Below the pieces are notes generated by a model. It was not told where the DNA came from. It was given only the letters and a program-made list of their open reading frames with translations, and did not search any database. DNA of 64,000 bases from Utricularia gibba (lineage: Eukaryota > Streptophyta > Magnoliopsida > Lamiales > Lentibulariaceae). This document shows, piece after piece, positions 1 to 11,259 of this stretch. The translations under genes were made by a program, and so were the position numbers. Position 1 is the first letter of the stretch; the number at the start of each line of letters is the position of its first letter. The stretch lies in assembly GCA_002189035.1 (NCBI GenBank), contig NEEC01000008.1, positions 2,852,001 through 2,916,000 on the forward strand, given 5' to 3'.

Positions 1-1015
1 CAATCATCACATGTATTAGAAAAATAAGTTATTTATAGAGAAAAATATTCATCGTATATATAAAAAATTGATTTTAGTAAATAAAGTATAAAGTTTTCAA
101 AATGATCACCATACATATAATAAATTCATCACTGCCCTCAATGGCTTTAGCCACTCACAAATCCAGCTTCTAGGGCTTATTTAATACACTATTTTGAATT
201 ATTTTGATAAGATTTTCATTTTTCAAATCCCACAATCTTTTAAAGGTGGCTTTATCTTAAACATGCAATTTCCTTTATTTATTTTTCTATTAATTAAATA
301 TCATATAAAAATTAAAATCTCTTACACAATATTTTCTAAACCCAACATTTCTTGTTTCAATGAGAATTTTTTTGTGCCCTACACCAAAGTTAAGGTGTGC
401 TTTTGCTCAACTTGTCCAAGTTAAGTGTTCCATGATTATAATCATCTTATTTTGCAATATCTTTCACGTAAGCATTTTATTATTTTTCATTTTGACGTTC
501 TAAAATGAAGAGTGAGGGATCCATTGGGCCGGTTCCTTTATTTGACCGGTAGCTCTTCCAATTTGCCGTTGGCCCATAAAGCCCATTGGGCATTGAAGCT
601 AATAATCAGTTTAAATATATAAAATTAATAGAAATTGAAACATGATTAGAATATTTGAAAGTTCAAATTTAATATATATAATAATAATAATTAAAAAGAA
701 ATATTTTTAAAAAAATTGGATTAAATATGCCAATTTTAAATTATGCAATCAAAATATAAGTTTTAAATAATATTAAAAACTGATTTTAAAATTTTTAAAA
801 AAAATAATCGATTTCTCAATTTCCGAAATTGAAAATAATACGTCGAGAGTTCATCCAATAATTTATACCTATGCAAAAGCCTATGCTTGGGTTTCGACAG
901 CCCTAGCTTTTTTCTGAGGAAAAGCCATTTGACCGGAGCTCCGGCAGCGGCCATTGTTGAGATTCAGACAAGCCAAACCTGAAACTTCAACTGCTTGTTC
1001 CCCCATCATTCAGAC
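1..1015. other. AT-rich upstream spacer of the zinc-finger gene
   Basis: No convincing coding region is visible. The sequence is very AT-rich, with a short GC-richer stretch around 520-600 that holds several GGCCC/GCCCA motifs of the kind common in plant promoters. The last part, from about 900, probably contains the promoter and 5' leader of the zinc-finger gene that starts at 1016. Confidence 0.5.
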
Positions 1016-1488
1016 ATGAACGTCCAGCAACCATCGGGGAAGTCAGTTTCATGGGACGGTCAAAGCCTCGTGCTATCCAGATCCTTCATGTGCAATTTCT
1101 GCAAAAGGGGCTTTTCCAATGCACAAGCCCTAGGAGGACACATGAACATTCATCGCAAGGATCGGGCCAAGCTCATCGAGTTTTCAGAAGGGAACCTTCT
1201 CTCGTTGGATCCAACGCCAAAGGTTATTGATTACGGTGAAGAGAGTGGGAAAGAAGGGTGTTGTGCTGATTCACCTGGGATGAGAAGCTGATCACGGTTG
1301 AAAGGGAAGCTGTGTGTTTGGAAGGGGAAGAGGCAGCCAAGAGGGTGAAGGTTTTAGGGTTCGGGAATGGGGATTTGGACCTTGAGCTTCGGCTGGGACC
1401 GCGGCTGCGGCAGAACCCGAAACTGCACGATTTCATGGGGTTGAATTCTGCTGGGACTGAAGCCCAAACAAGGTTTAGCAAGAGATAA
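1016..1488 (+). CDS. Single-C2H2 zinc-finger transcription regulator with C-terminal EAR motif (TAC1/SUPERMAN-like), apparent -1 frameshift
   Basis: Small intronless transcription factor of the plant single-zinc-finger class. The finger (about residues 25-50) reads [20 protein letters not shown] and carries the plant-specific QALGGH helix, followed by HRKDRAK. A second frame from about 1276 to the TAA at 1486-1488 encodes a basic stretch (AAKRVKV) and a terminal EAR-type repressor motif, LDLELRLG, as expected at the end of SUPERMAN/RBE/TAC1 proteins. The two halves are in different frames: one extra base near 1274-1276 (CC to CCC) would join them into about 157 residues, a normal family length. 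Without it the protein stops at 1291 and loses its repressor motif. I start at ATG 1016; an upstream in-frame TTG is not a likely start. Such proteins usually control organ boundaries or cell proliferation in the nucleus; the exact orthologue is not assignable. The shift is more likely consensus error than mutation. Confidence 0.85.
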
Positions 1489-3484
1489 AGGAATGGAAAA
1501 CAGAAGGTTCACTTACTTTTCATCTCTGATCTCTCACTGAAGGCACATACATACGCTCTAGATCAGGTCAAAGTTCAAACCAGTTACTACACAATCTATT
1601 GGATGTGTCTGAAGTGGTGAAGAGTGAGGATTTGTAGTCAACAGTTGCTCTAAACTTGACAGCCTGCAGCCATCGTTTTTGGCACTTTGTTGTCCATTCG
1701 ACGCTCCAAGCGAATCTCCTTGTGCTTCTGACTTTCTTACCTTCATCACTCAAAAGCAGTAAATGGAAGCTTATGCTATGCAGCGTTTTCTGAGGGTTCT
1801 GTTACGTTATAATTCACTTCTGTTATGGAGACGAATCTAGCATTGAAACTACAGTAACAATTTTTCATGTTACTTTTATGGGAAACAGTGTCACCATGAA
1901 TATGTTGTAAGAATCCCTGAATGCAGCAGCACACGCCTGAACCAGACCTGGAGAGTGCAAGGACCGCAGTTACTCTTGATACTTCATTGTCACAGCACAA
2001 AGCCAAGGGTAGGTTTCTACTTTTTACTGCCCACAGGCGTTTTAATGAAAACTAATCATCAATGTTCAATTGTGGCTTAGTTTTAAGCAGAAATTGTAAG
2101 AAAATAACTCCAGAACCACTAGGTGATCTTTGTCTTGATAAGACACTATTCAAAGGAAACATTATCCCGCATCAGACGCATGAAGCTAAACAGTTATATT
2201 TGTTTTATGTTGATTTTGTAAGGAAACAACCAGAGGACGACTTGATGAGTTTTGTCTCAATAAGACGGTATTGAAGAGAAACATTATTCATGACTTACAT
2301 AAATAGTTAAGAGTATTAATATCTTCAAGTATAATATAATTGAACTATTTTATACTATATTATCAAACAATCGAGAAAAATATGTATTGATATAGATACA
2401 ATTAATACCTTTTCCCCTCCTCTCCATTTGTGTATACAACTCACATGCTCAAAAAATAAGAATGTGAATAATATAAGTATACAATGCTAGCATATATATA
2501 ATAGTTAATCAAATAACAGTTTATGTGTAAAATTGAGAATAAATCTTCTATATTATACTATCAAATATTCTAATGTCCAAATAACGGATTTGTCAAGTTG
2601 TTTTTTTTTTTTTATTGTGAATGGTCAGAAGATGAATGTTGGAACCAAACCCTAGACAAGCAAATTGCCTCATTTTTTATGACACAATTTGGTGAAACCT
2701 CGAGAGAGATATTGTTAGTAAGAAGGGAATGTTATGGATCTCACTTTTGTGTATGTATTAGGATAGTTTTGCTGAGATTAATAATTTGATGAATCGGATA
2801 TGTAAAATTCGAGTATACAAAAAATAGAAATTACATTTTAAAAGATTAGATCTAATCTATTATGAATAATTCACTGATTCTTATATAATTGATCATATTG
2901 TTTTAATTTTTTAATGTGATATTCTTTAATCTGATAAGTTTAACAAGTTATGTTTTTAAATTATTTATGTTTATTATCATAAGATAATAAATTTTAAAAT
3001 TATAGTTAAAAGTATTTTACAAACATATTAGAAATTAAAAAACCATATATTTTTTAATATATTTAAATGCCTAAACATGGGACATTTGAATGAAAAGGTG
3101 GGTGTTAAATCAACTTTCCAGAGATGGGTCCGATCCATTGCATCCTGACCTTCGACGTGGCTGGCGCCGGGGGGATAACGAGAAGTGAAGGGTGACGGGC
3201 GTGTCATGTCGCGAAGGTTTGCTGGCCCCAGCCGACGCAGAGAAGGTTGAAGACGAAGGAAGGTTGATGGCATGGACCACTTTAGGTTGCTGCTGGTATT
3301 CATTTCAGAATGATTTAAGAATCCGTACTCTCAGTTTCTCTTTTCCTTTGGAAAGCAATGGATCCCTGCCGGGGCACCCGGTCCCCCCTCTCCGGTCTCG
3401 CCTGGAAGTGAGTGTCTCAATAATTTCAAAACTAAATTCTTGTTTTGCATTTATTACACTGCACAACTCTTCCAAATCATCGTT
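1489..3484. other. 3' flank of the zinc-finger gene and AT-rich spacer
   Basis: I see no gene here. From 1489 to about 2050 the base composition is moderate and probably includes the 3' UTR of the zinc-finger gene. From 2280 to 3100 it is AT-rich. From 3110 to 3480 GC content rises, but none of the open frames resembles a known protein; this part immediately precedes the sucrose synthase relic and may be duplicated sequence from elsewhere. Confidence 0.4.
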
Positions 3485-3718
3485 TTTCATGGCAAGGCTT
3501 GACAGGGTCCAGAACTTAGCTGGCCTGGTCGGAACTCCACTTCAAGAACTAGCGAACCTGGTGCTGGATGGAGGAGACGGGAGAAGGGAATCCAGGGGCT
3601 TGGAGGAGCAAGCAGAGATGAAGAAGATACCAACTGAACGGTGAATTCAGATGGGTTTCTTCCCAAATGAACCGCGTCAGACACGAAGGGCTTCTCTGTT
3701 CAGCCTGCGTTTTATGTG
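3485..3718 (+). pseudogene. Degenerate sucrose synthase fragment, inverted relative to the intact gene
   Basis: The translation begins [15 protein letters not shown] and continues through [16 protein letters not shown] and LEEQAEMKK. It matches residues encoded by the 564-nt exon of the neighbouring sucrose synthase (minus strand, roughly 4835 down to 4535). Relative to that exon it has several internal microdeletions: the stretch before ELANL is shortened, the part between AEMKK and NGEFRW has lost about ten codons, and a larger deletion joins the NRVR region to the FVQPA region. Substitutions and frame loss show it is dead. No introns or flanking exons are recognisable, so it is a partial duplicate of a single exon. 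It lies on the strand opposite to the intact gene, less than 1 kb past that gene's stop codon, forming an imperfect inverted repeat. Confidence 0.85.
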
Positions 3719-3970
3719 GCCTGTGGACAGTTCCCTTGGTATAGGGAAGTGTTTGATGTTCTTCAATTGTTCATTTGTTATTAATTGAAGTCCGGGTGTA
3801 ATCTCCTGGTAAACCCAGGTAATTAATAATAATGATGATCCGTTAACAGCAAGCGGATTCAACAATGGAGAACAGAAGAGATGTTGTTGGATTCCATGGT
3901 TGATGGCCCACAACAGGGAACATGAATCATGAAGGAGTTTGTCGGCTGAGGCTCTTGGTTTCTTTGATCT
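3719..3970. other. 3' flank between the sucrose synthase relic and the sucrose synthase stop codon
   Basis: About 250 bases without coding signal. This is where the 3' UTR and polyadenylation site of the minus-strand sucrose synthase should lie. It also forms part of the loop between the arms of the inverted repeat made by the relic and the gene. Confidence 0.4.
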
Positions 3971-6900
3971 CTACTCCACGGCCTTTGGAACAGCTTCAGC
4001 CTGAAAGAACAAGCAAATGTCAAAACCCACCATTGGACCAGAAAAGCTCAGCTCGATCGAACAAACACTTACCAGCTTCTTAAACTGCAGTGCGTAAAAC
4101 ATTTCAAGATACCGTCTCAACCCCTCCCGGTCGACCTTCGAAACATGCTTCGAGAAGCCGTAAACACCGGCTAGCGTCAACAATCTGTCTGAATAGATCT
4201 GCCATGTGAACCTGGATCAAGAAATGGGAGCATGTTGAATATATTTCTGGTTTGCAAGCATGATAGATTCAAGATGATGATGATGATGATAATGGTGTCA
4301 TACTTCTCCTGGATTCGTTTGAGGCCGCCCGCTGAAATGATGCTCCAGTATGAAGGTTCACTCTTGCACTTTTCAAAGAAGTTAACGAGGGTATCAGCAA
4401 CTTGCTCCCCGTTGTAAGGATCAATGTGGAATCCGGACTTTCCATGTACGATGATCTCAGCCGGGCCGCCGTTGATGGTGGCGAAGGTAGGCAATCCACA
4501 GGTCATGGCTTCGACGACAGTCAGGCCGAAGGCTTCATAGAATGCAGGCTGAACGAAGACGCCATTTGTGTCCGCGATGCAGCGGTAGAGCTCACCGTTC
4601 CTAACGCGGTTCATTTGGGAAGAAATCCATCTGAATTCACCGTTCAACTTGTATGTGTCGATGAGTTCGTACATCTTCTTCATCTCTGCTTGTTCCTCCA
4701 AGTCCTTGGATTCCTTTCTCCTGTCTCCTCCAACCACAACCAGGTTCGCTAGCTCTCGCAATTTTGGGCTCTTGGCATAGAGTTCCACCAGGCCAGTTAA
4801 GTTCTTCACCCTGTCCAGCCTTGCCATGGTAAATATAATCGGCTTCTTCTTGTCTTTAAGCACGCACCTAAACAACAGGAGCCAGAGGAAAACAAGTCAG
4901 CTCACAGTTTTCTTTATGAAACAGCAACTACTAGAGAAAAATACTTACAGATGCTCCTCATTTTCCACTTGGCTGAAGAGAAGCGCATCAATTTCAGGGT
5001 GGAAAGATGTAAGCCTCTTCTCTTTCTCCGTGTGAGGGAAGTAGAGATTCATGTCAGCACCAGGGGCGACGATATTGAATTTCGGGTCGAATACATCGAT
5101 ACCATGAACAACTCTGTACAATCCAGGCATCGTGAAAGCCATATGGCTCTCATACTGTCCAACAGTGTTCTTGCTGAAAGTTCACATGGATGCAAAACTT
5201 AGTTAGACTGAAGGATTCGATTTAGATGCATGTGAGAAACTAACCTTCCAGCAATCTCTTGGAATGTACTGGTGATGATGAAGTCAGTGTGATTCATTGC
5301 AAACAAATCTGCAGTGAATTGGCTAGAGAAGTGATACTTTGGGTCGAATTTTTTCCAGTATGCATCGGAATCAGGATACTTGGTTTTCTCCAGGGCGTGT
5401 GCGATAGTACCCTGAGGAAACGGAAGCATAAAGGGCATGAGAAATAGCTTCAGAATCAAGCTGATGCATCAGTTACAAACCTGAGTAACTCCCAGCTTGT
5501 TTGCCAGCAAAGAGGCCGCAAGATTGCCCTCACTGTAGTTGCCAATTATCAAATCAGGCTTCCCCTTCAGCTCTGCAGCAATTTCTTTTGCAACATCCTG
5601 CGAAGTATTGCAATAATTTGCTCCTGATTCCGGACAAAGGAAGACATAAACAAACATGTCTGAACATACAAGCAGATAGACTAACCTCAGTGAAAGTTTC
5701 CATATACGGCCAAACTTCGAACCGGGAGATCCACTTCCTGAGGATTCCTTCCTCTGTTCTAAAGGGAACCCGGATAATATGTGAATACTCTGTTCCGTAT
5801 ACTTTTTCAAGGTGCTGTCCACAGGTAGTTCCAACTGCGTCTGGGAGGAGTCTTGTTACCTGGAAAAGTTGAATGGGTCAGAAGTAGGAACCCGAATAGT
5901 TTACATACTTTGAAGAAGCAGATGTTCTGAGAAAATACAATGAGAATTCTTGGAGTAATATCCAGTCCTTGCTCCTTCAAACGCTTCAGCATCTCCCGTT
6001 CCAAAGCTGGGACTTGATCCAAAATGTAGACAACCTGTGAAACTCAGATTGCAGCTCATGCCATTCGAATGAGTTTCGATTTTGAAAAAAAAAATCATAT
6101 CTGGGGTTCTACCTGTCCACCGGTGTCTGGATATCCCAGAACATTGTCTTGAGCAAAATAACCATGGGGTGAAAAGATGACAACATTGAAAACCAAAGGA
6201 ATCCTCCCAAGAAACTTTTCCAGTGTGGTTGAATCTGGTCCCTCCAGAAGTTCTAGAAGCAAGTTAATGGTCTCTAATGCTCTAGCTGCAGTATTTCCCC
6301 ACCCTCGTTCCAGTCCAGTCTGCTGCAGCTTCTTTTCGAATTCATCATACAGGGTATCCTCTGGCAGCAATGAGAGATACTCTACAGCCTTCCTCAGAGC
6401 AACTTCTAGAGAACCAAGACTTTCTACATTGTCATTCAGCAAAAGTTTCTGCAAGAAAACACAGCATGTAAAAAGCCAAGTTCCTCCTTTTGCAGGAAAA
6501 TGCATCTGGATGAAGCACCCAATACCTTGCCGTTGTGTTGCCGGGTTTGAAGGAAATCGAGAAGCAGAATCAAGGTCTCCCGGTTATGGAACAGTTTAGC
6601 AGATAGATGTTTGTAAAGAAACTCAACTCCATTGCCGATGGAGCTGGTGAGAGTTGGCTTGGGAAATGATGAGGTGTACGGTTGAAAATCAACCTCAAGA
6701 ACTATGCTTCCAGTATTTCTGTAGCAACCAGAGTTACCCAAAATAAGATATCAAACAAAACGGGGAATGTACCAAAGTAGAAAGCAGAGAAAGAAACGTA
6801 CTCTCCATCAACAACTACTTCCTTGAACTGTAAATATTCAGGAGCAGTGAGTTCCTCAACAACCAGAGATTTCACATTGATTCTTATGTATTCCCAAATA

Positions 6901-7619
6901 CCGGGTCGAAGTCTAACGGCTAATGACACCCATGGAGTCAGCACAATTGCTTCCTAGATCAGATGAAGCGCTCAATTATTAAGAAACGAAAATCTTGCAC
7001 TTACACAGGGGAAAACGAAGAAGAGATTCTTTTTATTTATTTACCTGTGCACACTGAATAGCTTCTTTGAAGGCATGATCACTTAATTTGTTGGCTTCAA
7101 GATCAGAGAGAAGTTGGCTGGGCTTGAGAATCGCTTTTCCCTCAGCCTCAACCCTGCGACAAACGGGGATCCTTTCAAAAAAGATGGTCGAAGGACGGAA
7201 TGCGCTACAAAGTACACTTTACCTGGAAAGGAACAAGGAGATCTCGTCGCGATACGCAGAAATAGCGCCGTTCAATTGCCCACGAAGGCCGTCATCATAG
7301 CTTCCAAAACTCAATGCCATTCGAATGAAGAGTTGGGTCGCCGAGTCGTCGAACAAAGTCTCTGTTTTTCAGACAAGAAATGGTTAGAAGAGCATAAAAC
7401 CATGAAAGAACACTCATTTATCCGCAACTTAGTAGAATCACCAAAAACCAAGAAACCAAGAATGACACTCATTTCCTACCTCAAATCGGAGAAACAGCGA
7501 GATCAAAATCGAAAAAACGCAAATGGGGGCGAATAGAAAGAGCTCCAAATGACGATGAAAGTGCAGAACGATCAACGTACCAACTTTATAGGTACAAAAA
7601 AGCCGCTGCCGCTCGCCAT
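3971..7619 (-). CDS. SUS: Sucrose synthase, class I-like, 14 coding exons
   Basis: Cytosolic GT-B glycosyltransferase that reversibly converts sucrose and UDP to UDP-glucose and fructose, feeding cellulose, starch and respiration. Coding exons (plus-strand coordinates, 5' to 3' of the gene): 7581-7619, 7223-7359, 7045-7153, 6802-6953, 6526-6718, 6113-6448, 5939-6034, 5686-5859, 5481-5597, 5245-5411, 4949-5173, 4304-4867, 4073-4211, 3971-4000. All have GT-AG borders and the phases close to 2,478 nt (825 aa). Visible motifs include [56 protein letters not shown] and the catalytic E-X7-E region in [17 protein letters not shown]. No frameshift was found, unlike many neighbours. The first exon encodes a short leader, [13 protein letters not shown]; a downstream ATG at 7320 would give 799 aa, nearer the usual length of about 805. 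Under either start the N-terminal RVHS-type phosphorylation site of typical family members is not visible. The gene diverges from the FYVE-SYLF gene. Confidence 0.95.
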
Positions 7620-8700
7620 TTCCCGACAGCGGTTTTCTGTTTCTCTGCACAAAGACGGTGGGCTAACATAAGCAAAAAGTATTCAAATTTCCATCATCCG
7701 CACCTTCAACTTCAATTTTCACAATCAAAAGTTAATATCGAAAATGATTTTTTTAATATACACATTAAAATATACTATCCACCGATACCATTCGTACAAA
7801 AAGTGAAGAAAATATCTCCAAAAAAATCCTCTTTTTCAGATATAAACAAATTTTTAGGTAGACTTGATGGGAATAAGATTTAAATTTAGTTAATACGATT
7901 GAAATTAGAATTAATGATATTAAATAAAGTAAAGAAAAATGTAATTTTTAAATAAATTTATGTATATAAAATTGAAAAAATCTACGTAATTTAACTGGAA
8001 AATTAAATTAATTAAAAAAGATGAGCTAATGGTACAAAAGTAAACGTTATTTTACTGAAAGTTGCACATTAAAAAACGAATCAAATCAGTCAAATGGCAG
8101 ATCTGAATGCACGTGCCGACTGACTGACGGTTCATTGCTGTGTGCGTCAGGCGCTGGTATTGGGCTCTGACTGGTCCAAATCGCCGAATACCAGCGGCCC
8201 AAATACTAAGTCAATTATATACAAATAAATAAATAATAGATCATGGGTTTTGAAATGAGTATGCTGAAAAAAGGGACTTGTTCGAAAATGTTTTGAATTT
8301 AGTATAATAATTAAAATTATTTCCTTATAAACAGAAATCAAATCGATTCTCATCCTATTTATTGAGTCCTAATTTCTAAACTAAAATATATGTTTTACTT
8401 CATTTTTTTAATTATTATTCAACTAAATTTACTTTTCAACCGAGGATGGGCATAATTGTCATTGTACATGGAATGACGCATCTGACTCTGGAGGCCCAGG
8501 CGCCCAATTGATTTACAACAACGTTGCATTTTTTTGGGCTGATTCTGGGCCTTCTCGTTAACGGAGGCCCGGCCCTTGATTAAAGGAAATAATAATTTTG
8601 GTTTTCTTCCGTGACACGAAATTATCCGCAAAACGACTCCGATTGCAGATTCCGTTGAATGCCGAAGTTCCTTCCAGCGGCGCATCCTTGAAAAATTCCT
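7620..8700. promoter_or_regulatory. Divergent intergenic region between sucrose synthase and the FYVE-SYLF gene
   Basis: About 1 kb of mostly AT-rich sequence separates two genes transcribed away from each other, so it must carry both promoters. GC-richer patches lie at 8090-8200 and 8440-8700. GGCCC/GCCCA-type motifs occur near 8195, 8490 and 8560-8575, close to where the FYVE-SYLF transcript should start. No open frame here looks like a real gene. Confidence 0.45.
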
Positions 8701-9085
8701 TTTAGGTTCGATTTCCCATCTTGGAGACCTTTTTAATTCATCTGCTCTTGATGCTGAGAAGTATTGTTGTCGATGAGGCTTTTTGTGTTATTCTGTTTTT
8801 TTTTTCGCGGTGTTAGGGTAACAGGTGCACCCGACAGGTAAAGTTGGTGTCTTGGATGCGGTTATGATTTTTTTTTTTTTTTTGGATACTGTGTTGTTGG
8901 CTGATTCGTTGTGATATGCGATGTTGAGAAGGGTGGATTTCTGTTGGCCTTTTTAGTTATTTGAATTACAGATGAAGGAAATTGTGCTTTTTTTTTTCTT
9001 TTCATTTCACCAGCTGTTTCCCTATCGCGTGCGCTTCTCATATTCTTGTTTCCCCTTGTATTTTGTGTGTAGGCGGTGATCGTCA

Positions 9086-10838
9086 ATGGTGGCATCACAG
9101 GTTAAAAAACCATCTTGTACATCTTACTCAAGTTTGGATAAGGAAATTAGCAGGTTTGGTTTTGTTGATGATTTTGAGAATGACGCTTGTACTGCGGATA
9201 CCAAGAACTCGGGGTTGTCAAATGAGAGAGTATCATATCCCCTTCCCCTTGATTCTGGAGATCTAGTGGATGCGGGTTACGATTCTCCAGATGAACAGCA
9301 CACTGGCGTGTCACGAAATCGAACACCAGAAGTGAACCTTAGAAATGTAATGAGTGGATTATATGCCATCTTGATGGGACGCAATAAGAATCATCCTCAA
9401 TTGCCTAGCTCCAGTGTCTCCTTCCTTGATTCTGAAAATAATGGGGAGACTTCCTTGCATTCATCGGTTTACACACCTAGTGCTCCCCCACTTTTTCTAC
9501 CAAATTCTTTTACTTTCAACACTTACAAGGAAGTTCTGGAAGCGGAGCCTCCAGAATGGCTTCCTGATAGCAGCACTACTGCTTGCATGCAATGTGAGGC
9601 TCCTTTTAAAGCTTTCTCACGTGGAAGACACCACTGCCGCTTTTGTGGTGGCATTTTTTGTGGGGCATGTTCAAAAGGGAGGTGTTTAATGCCTGCAAAG
9701 TTCAGGGAAAGAAATCCCCAGAGGGTCTGCGACACCTGCTACGATCGGCTTGATCCATTGCAGTGTGTATTGATCAATACAATCAGCAATGCCGCACAGG
9801 TTGCTAAGCATGATGTCATGGACTGGACCTGCTCAAGAGCCTGGATCAATCTTCCCTTGGGCATGTCAATGGAACATGAAATATTCAAGGCTGCAAACAT
9901 GTTGAGAAGCTATTGCCAGGTTAGAATTTTTACCATTCAACGTAAATGCTGTATGGAACTGTGGTTACAAAATGGAGGCGTACTCGGTAGCTGTTTATGA
10001 TTGGGAAAGTTGGCCTTGAAAAGTGGCATTGAAGGCTTACCTTGCAGGTGACAAGGTTGGAACCTGAAAAGTCTATTCCTGCTGCTGTTTTGAATGGAGC
10101 TAAGGGCCTAGCGATGATAACAGTTGCTAAAGCTGGAGTGCTTCTTGCATATAAACTTGGAACTGGACTGGTTGTTGCAAGAAGACAAGATGGGTCCTGG
10201 TCTGCACCATCTGCGGTGCTGTCCGTTGGATTGGGATGGGGTGCCCAGGTATTATTGTCTCTTGACCCTTTTTTAGAAACAAGACTCTTGCATGGAAGCG
10301 ACACCTTTCTTACCTTGATTTTCCTCATTTTTCTTTATTTTCTTGATGACACCAGGTTGGCGGTGAACTCATGGATTTCATAATTGTACTGCATGATACA
10401 CAAGCTGTCAAAACTTTCTGCAGCCGCGTCCACTTTTCTCTTGGCGCTGGGTGCAGTGCTGCAGCTGGTACACTTGGAAGAGTTGTAGAAGCAGATCTGC
10501 GAGCTGGAGACAAGGGCTCAGGATTGTGCTACACATACAGTTGCAGCAAGGGTAAATACTTCTACATGATGACATTTACCCTTTTATCAAAATCAATGCT
10601 TTTTATTTGGTCTTGGGAGTCCTCTAATCATGAATCCTCATACTGTTTCCTAGGTGCATTTGTTGGTATATCTCTAGAAGGGAACATGGTTGCCACAAGG
10701 ATGGATTTGAATCTTCGCTTCTATGGCGATCCATATCTCACCACAACCGATATTCTTCTTGGAAACGTGGAGAGACCCCAGGCTGCTAAACCTCTGTACT
10801 CTGCCATTAGAGAAGTTTACAGCAAACTGCAGTGCTAA
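9086..10838 (+). CDS. FYVE zinc finger + SYLF (Ysc84-type) domain protein
   Basis: Likely phosphoinositide-binding endosomal protein. Coding exons 9086-9919, 10048-10248, 10356-10551 and 10654-10838 join in phase to 1,416 nt (471 aa). The N-terminal ~160 residues are low-complexity and acidic. The FYVE finger (about residues 165-225) has the WLPD motif, paired cysteines and the basic RHHCRFCGG signature that binds phosphatidylinositol 3-phosphate. The C-terminal half is a SYLF domain, with AKGLAMITVAKAGVLLAYK and GAFVGISLEG, a lipid- and actin-associated module known in yeast Ysc84 and human SH3YL1. The FYVE + SYLF architecture is found in plant proteins of unknown or endosomal-trafficking function. 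A 5' UTR intron probably runs from 8838 to 9072 (CAG|GTAAAG to GTAG|G), just before the start codon. No frame disruption is present. Confidence 0.93.
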
Positions 10839-11259
10839 AGCTCCCAGTAATTTACAGAGCATCATACTCTCTGCACAGAAGACTCACTTTCAGAACCAAC
10901 CCTGTGCTCATGGCTCCTCATTTCCAGGTTGAAAGTAAGAGTTCTATGAGCTGCCCTCATGCCTGTAAATATACATCCATCATCCTTCCTCAAACAGAAG
11001 GATAATATAACTGAATAATGCATGTTATCTAGTGAAATGCTGCTGTCCTCTTGTACATAGGTATTGATACTGTTGGTTTGCTGAATATTGTATAGACTGG
11101 AAATCCGTATTATGTAACTCTTTTGGGTACAATCTTGCAATTTTAGCAAAAGATTGGGGTATTTGTTATTTTAGAACATATAGGTACCAAACACGAGAAT
11201 TGAACTTTAGTGGGGGCAAATCTGCAATTTTCCCATTTGTGTTGACGTAATTTAAAAGA
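10839..11259. other. Convergent 3' flanks of the FYVE-SYLF and pectinesterase genes
   Basis: Non-coding sequence between two convergent stop codons. It should hold the 3' UTRs and poly(A) sites of both genes; nothing else is seen. Confidence 0.5.

Noticed and set aside
1224-1481. Minus-strand 85-codon frame overlapping the zinc-finger gene
   Set aside because: Antisense of the conserved EAR-motif end of the zinc-finger gene; no family similarity.
5501-5872. Plus-strand 123-codon open frame within sucrose synthase
   Set aside because: Lies across two well-supported sucrose synthase exons and an intron on the other strand; shadow frame.
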